The notes under the pieces: generated by a model
Database searches by the model: none
The model's input: only the letters and a program-made list of their open reading frames with translations
Told to the model about the DNA's origin: nothing
NCBI GenBank assembly: GCA_902798545.1
Contig: CADBWQ010000020.1
Location: 23,881-87,880 of the forward strand
Direction: 5' to 3'
Source of the DNA: Oscillospiraceae bacterium
Lineage (GTDB): Bacteria; Bacillota; Clostridia; Oscillospirales; Oscillospiraceae
DNA: 64,000 bases
Program-made: the position numbers and the translations under genes
Shown: positions 60,146 to 64,000 of the stretch, piece after piece
How positions within the stretch are numbered: position 1 is the first letter of the stretch
Layout: each line of letters begins with the position of its first letter

Positions 60146-61426
60146 TTATTTTTCAACATACGTATATTGCTTCAGCTTCTTGCCTGAAATAAGGCATAAT
60201 AATGTTCCAGCCACTCCGAGCAGGAACATCATAAGTGCTGCACCAGAACCCTTCCCGCTGCCAAACAGCATAGTCAGCCATTGCCCCGATCGAATGGATG
60301 CCATAAACGGCTCACAGACATAATCTACCATAAACCCGCCCAGAGCAAGGCCAATGGGTATTGTGAAAAACTGCAGCGTGTTGCGACACGCATACACTCT
60401 TCCCTGCAATTCAACCGGGATCGTATTACGCATGATCACATTCTGGTTGGCGCTCATCACTGGAACAAATAACCATCCAAGCACCTGTCCAACACACCAT
60501 ATGACAGGATTTCTGGAAAAGGCGAGAAGGAAATTTTCAGTTCCAAGCGAAAAGAGCATCGTCAGGTAAATGGCCCTGACCCTGTCTTTCGGCTTCGGCA
60601 TAACAGATGCGATCAGACTTCCCAGCACCATCGCAATCCCTGAGCAGGATGTCACAATACCAAGCGTGCTGTTTCCGCTCCGAGGGATAACCAGGGCAGG
60701 CAGCACGGCATCAAAAGCCGAAGCAATCAGATTGACGCCCGACATGAATAAGATCACATCCAGCACCAGGGGATTATCCTTTAAAAACTGCAGCCCCTCC
60801 TTTGCCATCTCCAGCATGTTTTTATCTTCAGCCGGTTCCACAGGGATGTCCGGCAAGCGGATAAAAAGCAGAAGAGTCAGAAATGCAATTCCAAAAGCAA
60901 TAAGATCAGCAGCAATTACCGCTTCCAGGCCTGCAAGCCCATACAATGCAGAAGCGATCAGCGGATTTCCAATGGATATCAGGGAGCGTGAAAGCGACTG
61001 CAGCCCGCTCGTTCTTTGATACTGTTCCTTTGGCACAATCAGGGTATAGGCGACTTCTGAAGCAGGCTGCTGGACAGTATTCATCAGCCCGGAAAAAGCG
61101 TTGATCGCATACAGGTGCCATATTGAAAGCGCATCTGTCCTGTACAGCACAAAAACCAGGATCGTGGTAAATGCCGCCAGCGCGTCACACAGAAGCATGG
61201 TGATCTTCTTGTCGTACCGGTCTGAGATCGCTCCGGCAAAAATGCTCATGATCACATACGGCGCATAGGTACATATCGTAAGTGCCGCTGTGCTGAGTGC
61301 TGATCCGGTCTTCTCATACAGCCATAATGTCAACGCAAAACCGGTCATCGCACTTCCCAGCTGCGACAGACTCTGTGTGCTCCAGAGTATATAAAACTCC
61401 TTTAGTACTTTTTTTCTGTTTTTCAT
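60146..61426 (-). CDS. MFS efflux transporter, Mef-like
   Basis: 426 residues, twelve predicted helices. MKNRKKVLKEFYILWSTQSL, the GxxSDRYDKK loop (about 64-72) and PASEVAYTLIVPKEQYQRTS are typical of the macrolide-efflux (Mef-type) MFS branch. AAGGAGC precedes the start. Lies downstream of a MerR gene with a structured leader between them (61465-61540); upregulation by ribosome stalling is plausible. Substrate unproven. Confidence 0.85.
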   Translation of the reverse strand: MKNRKKVLKEFYILWSTQSLSQLGSAMTGFALTLWLYEKTGSALSTAALTICTYAPYVIMSIFAGAISDRYDKKITMLLCDALAAFTTILVFVLYRTDALSIWHLYAINAFSGLMNTVQQPASEVAYTLIVPKEQYQRTSGLQSLSRSLISIGNPLIASALYGLAGLEAVIAADLIAFGIAFLTLLLFIRLPDIPVEPAEDKNMLEMAKEGLQFLKDNPLVLDVILFMSGVNLIASAFDAVLPALVIPRSGNSTLGIVTSCSGIAMVLGSLIASVMPKPKDRVRAIYLTMLFSLGTENFLLAFSRNPVIWCVGQVLGWLFVPVMSANQNVIMRNTIPVELQGRVYACRNTLQFFTIPIGLALGGFMVDYVCEPFMASIRSGQWLTMLFGSGKGSGAALMMFLLGVAGTLLCLISGKKLKQYTYVEK

Positions 61427-61464
61427 TGTCTTTGCTCCTTATCGTTTTTGTTTCTGATATAAGA

Positions 61465-61519
61465 GCAAAGCCTGAGGAATTCATCTCCTCCACACAGTCT
61501 CCTCAGGCTCTGCGTGGAG
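61465..61519 (-). promoter_or_regulatory. Candidate ribosome-mediated attenuator before the MFS gene
   Basis: Hairpin A pairs CTCCACGCAG (61519-61510) with CTGTGTGGAG (61497-61488), both inside the leader peptide. Hairpin B pairs GCAGAGCCTGAGGA (61513-61500) with TCCTCAGGCTTTGC (61478-61465), one mismatch, and is followed by TCTTATAT. The two share the segment 61500-61513, so they exclude one another. A stalled ribosome on the leader would block A or B and change read-through. Confidence 0.55.
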
Positions 61520-61540
61520 CAAAACAATGCAAAGAATCAT
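61481..61540 (-). CDS. 19-residue leader peptide of MFS gene
   Basis: MILCIVLLHAEPEETVWRR, stop TGA, with GAGGAG eight bases before the ATG. Its codons overlap the first arms of two mutually exclusive hairpins (see the attenuator). The reading frame and placement 55 bases before the MFS gene match ribosome-mediated attenuators of macrolide-efflux genes. The peptide itself resembles none I can name. Confidence 0.6.
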   Translation of the reverse strand: MILCIVLLHAEPEETVWRR

Positions 61541-61655
61541 TTTCTCATCTCCTCGAATCATTTGAATCTATTGCCATACTATCGTTCTGACCTTAGCAAA
61601 GCATACCAGCCAGCATCACAGATGCTTTTACCGATGACGGTTTTCTCAAATTCTG

Positions 61656-62381
61656 TTATTTATCGTCACCGCCCCAGACCTCGACGCAGAAGCCCTTGTG
61701 ACCGCATCCGGTGCAGGTCAGCTTGCGGGCGGTTGGCGTATGATTTGCCCAGAAGGCTTCTTTCAGAGTGGGTTTGAATATCTCGTGGCATTCCGGGCAG
61801 ATGTATTTTACATGATTGAAGTAGTAACGGCTGACCACTGTACCCCAGACAGCAGCCACCAGCACCCAGACGATGAACGGCCACCATATGCCTTTGACAA
61901 TCCAGAAGATGATCGAAAACCACTGCAGGGCTTTGACCGGTGCTCCTGTCAGGATCATCATCCAGCGCATCTTTTTCAGTTTTTTCTTGCCTTCCATAAT
62001 GACGGCTATGTCAGCGATGGTTTCAAGAGAGAATTCTGTTTTGCCTTTCAGCCCGTTTTTCAGTTCACGAAGCTTTTCCAGTTTTTCCTTTTTCTTGGAA
62101 ATTTCATCCGAAAGGACGGTTTCCTGCTGTTCGATCAGCAGTGAGATTACCTTCTCAGGATACTCTTCTTTCAGGATCTGAGAGATAGCTTCGATGGGAA
62201 GATCCAGTTCCCTTAAGAAACAGATGATCTTCATGCGCTTCAGATCGTCTTCCGAGTAGAGCCGTCTTCCGCCTTCGGAAAGCTCACTGGGAATCAGGAT
62301 GCCTCTGGTATCATAATACTGAACCGTTCGGACAGTGACGCCGCAAAGCTTTGCAAGTTCTCCCGTCGTGTATTTTGACAT
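61656..62381 (-). CDS. MerR-family regulator with membrane helices and C-terminal zinc ribbon
   Basis: 241 residues. N-terminal MerR winged helix (MSKYTTGELAKLCGVTVRTV QYYDTRGILIP), coiled coil (about 90-115), two membrane segments (about 145-190), and a zinc ribbon with two CxxC pairs (ICPECHEIFKPTLKEAF and TCTGCGHKG). The membrane portion and ribbon replace the usual ligand-binding domain, so signals at the membrane might be read directly. It precedes the MFS-ICMT genes and likely regulates them. Confidence 0.85.
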   Translation of the reverse strand: MSKYTTGELAKLCGVTVRTVQYYDTRGILIPSELSEGGRRLYSEDDLKRMKIICFLRELDLPIEAISQILKEEYPEKVISLLIEQQETVLSDEISKKKEKLEKLRELKNGLKGKTEFSLETIADIAVIMEGKKKLKKMRWMMILTGAPVKALQWFSIIFWIVKGIWWPFIVWVLVAAVWGTVVSRYYFNHVKYICPECHEIFKPTLKEAFWANHTPTARKLTCTGCGHKGFCVEVWGGDDK

Positions 62382-62405
62382 AGCTTCCGCCTCCTTTCGC
62401 CATGT

Positions 62406-62448
62406 ATCCTACAACATGACGCTGCGTAACAAGCAATACCTTACGCAG
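62406..62448 (-). promoter_or_regulatory. MerR-type promoter with dyad
   Basis: Minus strand -35 TTGCTT (62436-62431) and -10 TAGGAT (62411-62406) with a 19-base spacer, the long spacing typical of MerR-activated promoters. An inverted repeat CTGCGTAA / TTACGCAG (62422-62429 and 62441-62448) brackets the -35. Confidence 0.45.
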
Positions 62449-62697
62449 GGGGATTTTCTAAAATTCTTTCTTTTTTCTCAAAAGAGCAGCGGTTATTAAT
62501 CAGATCCACAGGACCGATACCGGGCGCTGCGGTCGCCACAGACGGATCAACAAAATATCTTGTATCCGAAATGCAGGATGAGCGGGATTTGATGTAATCA
62601 CAACGGCCTTCTTTGAAAGCGCACAGAAGTACCTGATGTAATATCATGGAGATAAGCGACGCATTTCGTTTCTCATGGAAACGTTAAAAGGTTCAAT
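62449..62697. other. Intergenic stretch, nothing recognised
   Basis: A minus-strand frame is partly open (about 62441-62647) but without family resemblance or a convincing start. Confidence 0.4.
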
Positions 62698-63102
62698 TCA
62701 TTTTGCATACTGCCCATAGCACCAAACTGCGATCTCTGCAATCAGATCTTTCGGCAGCGGTTTGGTATAGGGCAGACGGATCGTTCCCTTACTCACATCA
62801 TAATTCGCCAGTTTCTCAGCAAAAACCGTGGTTGCTTCTGCACCCGGATAAAGTCCCAGATGCTTTTTCGACGCCGCGAAGTGAATAAGGTTCTGGCCAT
62901 TCCAGTATGTTGGCATACTCCACGAGATCTTCTCCTGTGCTTCCGGAATAGCGCTGCCGATGATCTGGCGGACTTCATTCAGATACGGTCTGATTGTTTC
63001 ATCCTGTTCTTCAATGTACTGATCTACTGTTTCGATCTTGCCGCAGTAATGACCCTGTCCTTCACGACTGAAACTCCGACCGCATTTCGGGCATTTCCAC
63101 AT
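62698..63102 (-). CDS. DUF1801 (YdhG-like) protein with N-terminal zinc finger
   Basis: 134 residues. The first 22 form a Cys/His zinc knuckle (MWKCPKCGRSFSREGQGHYC). The rest is the DUF1801 fold: VDQYIEEQDETIRPYLNEVR (about 26-45), EKISWSMPTYWNGQNLIHFA and HLGLYPGAEATTVFAEKL, ending IRLPYTKPLPKDLIAEI. Members have been linked to iron handling and are otherwise uncharacterised. First of a run of short genes on the same strand near the edge. Confidence 0.85.
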   Translation of the reverse strand: MWKCPKCGRSFSREGQGHYCGKIETVDQYIEEQDETIRPYLNEVRQIIGSAIPEAQEKISWSMPTYWNGQNLIHFAASKKHLGLYPGAEATTVFAEKLANYDVSKGTIRLPYTKPLPKDLIAEIAVWCYGQYAK

Positions 63103-63120
63103 ATTGCTGTTCCTCCGTAA

Positions 63121-63369
63121 TCAAGAGTCTAAAATACCGTATTGTTTATACAGATCGAGTATGCGGCTGTACATCAGGCGATTACCCATATACTGCCGAT
63201 AAGTGGCAGTCTTTTCCTTTCCCTGAGCCTTCAGTTCATCCATCGCCTTTTTCTCACGCTCGCACTGTTCCTGTACATCGTGCAGCATTGCCTCAAACGC
63301 CTGGTACAGCGGAAGTACATCTATATGCTGGTCAAAAAACATCAGAGTATCCGCATCAAGTTCCCGCAT
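63121..63369 (-). CDS. Small hypothetical protein
   Basis: 82 residues from the ATG at 63369 (GGAG seven bases upstream), overlapping the DUF1905 gene stop by 14 bases. Predominantly helical, with LPLYQAFEAMLHDVQEQCER and TATYRQYMGNRLMYSRILDL. The GNRLMYSRILDLYKQYGIL tail resembles nothing I can name. Co-transcribed with its neighbours. Confidence 0.6.
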   Translation of the reverse strand: MRELDADTLMFFDQHIDVLPLYQAFEAMLHDVQEQCEREKKAMDELKAQGKEKTATYRQYMGNRLMYSRILDLYKQYGILDS

Positions 63370-63664
63370 CGTGACTCTCCTTTTCTTCAATCACCACATG
63401 GATTGTATCGCCATCATGTTTGTTCAGTTTGTTCCGGATTGCCTTCAGCATGCCGATGATGTAGCAGACAGAACCGTCCGGATTCTTCACTCCCATGTTG
63501 ACGATGCTTCCTTCATATGGGATGCCGTCAAACAGCGCGTGAACCTTCACACGGCCCTTTCCGAATTCTTCCCGGATATTCCATGGAGAGATCACATAAG
63601 CCCCACCGTTATCATCCAGCTCATGGAGAACCTCATCATATTCATATCGTTTCTCATTATTCAT
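63356..63664 (-). CDS. DUF1905 domain protein
   Basis: 102 residues. VISPWNIREEFGKGRVKVHA, FDGIPYEGSIVNMG and KHDGDTIHVVIEEKE match the DUF1905 beta-barrel. Some family members occur with bacteriocin-resistance (YdeI-like) proteins. Overlaps neighbouring genes at both ends, indicating tight translational coupling. Confidence 0.88.
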   Translation of the reverse strand: MNNEKRYEYDEVLHELDDNGGAYVISPWNIREEFGKGRVKVHALFDGIPYEGSIVNMGVKNPDGSVCYIIGMLKAIRNKLNKHDGDTIHVVIEEKESHDAGT

Positions 63665-63903
63665 CGCAGCACCTTTTCCAACGGCCCGTCCTCTGCCAGC
63701 TCATCTACCAGCTTGTCCAGCCAGCGAACCTTCCGCATCAGGGGATCTTCGATGGTCTCCACCTGCACTCCGCGTACTTTTCCTTTAAGCAGTTCTGCCC
63801 TCGTATTCATGGCAGGTGCCTGCTCAAAAAAGTCTCCATACTCCGGTGTTCCATCTTCCAAGAATGTATTGCCTTTCAAGTCGAAACCGTCAGGAACTCT
63901 CAT
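63661..63903 (-). CDS. Small hypothetical protein
   Basis: 80 residues, MRVPDGFDLKGNTFLEDGTP to DELAEDGPLEKVLR. Stop overlaps the start of the DUF1905 gene by four bases; its own start lies one base after the stop of the next gene upstream. Charged and largely helical, no family recognised. Confidence 0.55.
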   Translation of the reverse strand: MRVPDGFDLKGNTFLEDGTPEYGDFFEQAPAMNTRAELLKGKVRGVQVETIEDPLMRKVRWLDKLVDELAEDGPLEKVLR

Positions 63904-63904
63904 T

Positions 63905-64000
63905 TTAGTTTTGATATCGTATCTGCTGTTCTTTGATCATCGGATACCGAATCAATGCTTTTCCGTCTGTTGCCTCTTTGTGCATATCTACGGCTGTAAT
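63905..64000 (-). CDS. Partial gene at the window edge, C-terminal 31 codons
   Basis: The minus strand encodes ITAVDMHKEATDGKALIRYP MIKEQQIRYQN and a stop at 63905, directly before the next start codon. The 5' part is outside the window. Not enough sequence to assign a family. Confidence 0.6.
   Translation of the reverse strand: MTAVDMHKEATDGKALIRYPMIKEQQIRYQN

Noticed and set aside
63121-64000. Terminal gene cluster as a known toxin or bacteriocin system
   Set aside because: Only DUF1905 and DUF1801 relatives are recognised; nothing supports a specific system.

Overview
The window looks like a chromosomal contig of a low-GC-clade Gram-positive anaerobe (Clostridia, most likely an Oscillospirales/Ruminococcaceae-type gut bacterium), although its own base composition is fairly GC-rich. 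The pointers are an IreB-family phosphoprotein gene, a T-box leader in front of pheST, Clostridia-style secreted and lipoprotein signal peptides, consensus sigma-A promoters with 17-base spacers, and many intrinsic terminators. This assignment is inference; no 16S rRNA gene, tRNA, CRISPR array or recognisable transposase is present.

Layout. 0-14.3 kb is mostly core genome: a CPA2 antiporter (partial), an XRE regulator with a histone-H1-like tail, a PrsW protease, ireB, then pheST under T-box control, divergently followed by alr, a YfbR-type nucleotidase, a MATE exporter with a guanidine-IV-like leader, a Y-family polymerase and a lipoprotein. 14.3-22 kb is accessory: gene remnants, a tandem pair of 15-codon ORFs, duplicated zinc-ribbon genes around a TIGR04076 gene, a nuclease-helicase, a MazG-like enzyme, a frameshifted DUF1016 (YhcG) nuclease gene and a WYL regulator. 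22-31.2 kb is a visibly AT-richer, single-strand catabolic island: a ROK regulator, an SsuABC/TauABC-like transporter, an MBL-fold hydrolase, an aldose-epimerase-like protein, two Gfo/Idh/MocA dehydrogenases and an AAC(3)-fold acetyltransferase. A 114-base piece of the WYL gene is repeated on the far side of this island.

31.3-35.4 kb holds gene fragments, a PepSY protein, small secreted or membrane proteins and a Phd/RelE toxin-antitoxin pair. 35.5-43.6 kb contains a Tat-exported flavoprotein and a complete oppBCDF-oppA peptide transporter operon. 43.7-54.4 kb is core again (typA, an iron alcohol dehydrogenase, a secreted double GlcG protein, rpsO, pnp, a Tat-exported Old Yellow Enzyme, prmA). 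Both rpsO and pnp carry internal deletions here, which is either an assembly error or an extraordinary biological state. 54.4-64 kb carries a YdcF-like protein, two domain-fused acetyltransferases, a nucleobase permease, a MerR/MFS/ICMT operon with an apparent leader-peptide attenuator, and a cluster of small DUF proteins running off the edge.

How the parts work together. The island at 22-31 kb reads as uptake of a small anionic or sugar-like compound (transporter), ring or lactone handling (epimerase-like, MBL hydrolase), redox steps (two dehydrogenases) and acyl transfer, under a ROK repressor; the substrate is not deducible. The opp operon plus secreted flavoenzymes suggest a peptide-scavenging anaerobe that uses extracytoplasmic redox chemistry. 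Several leader elements (T-box, candidate riboswitch, candidate attenuator) control tRNA charging and drug or guanidinium export.
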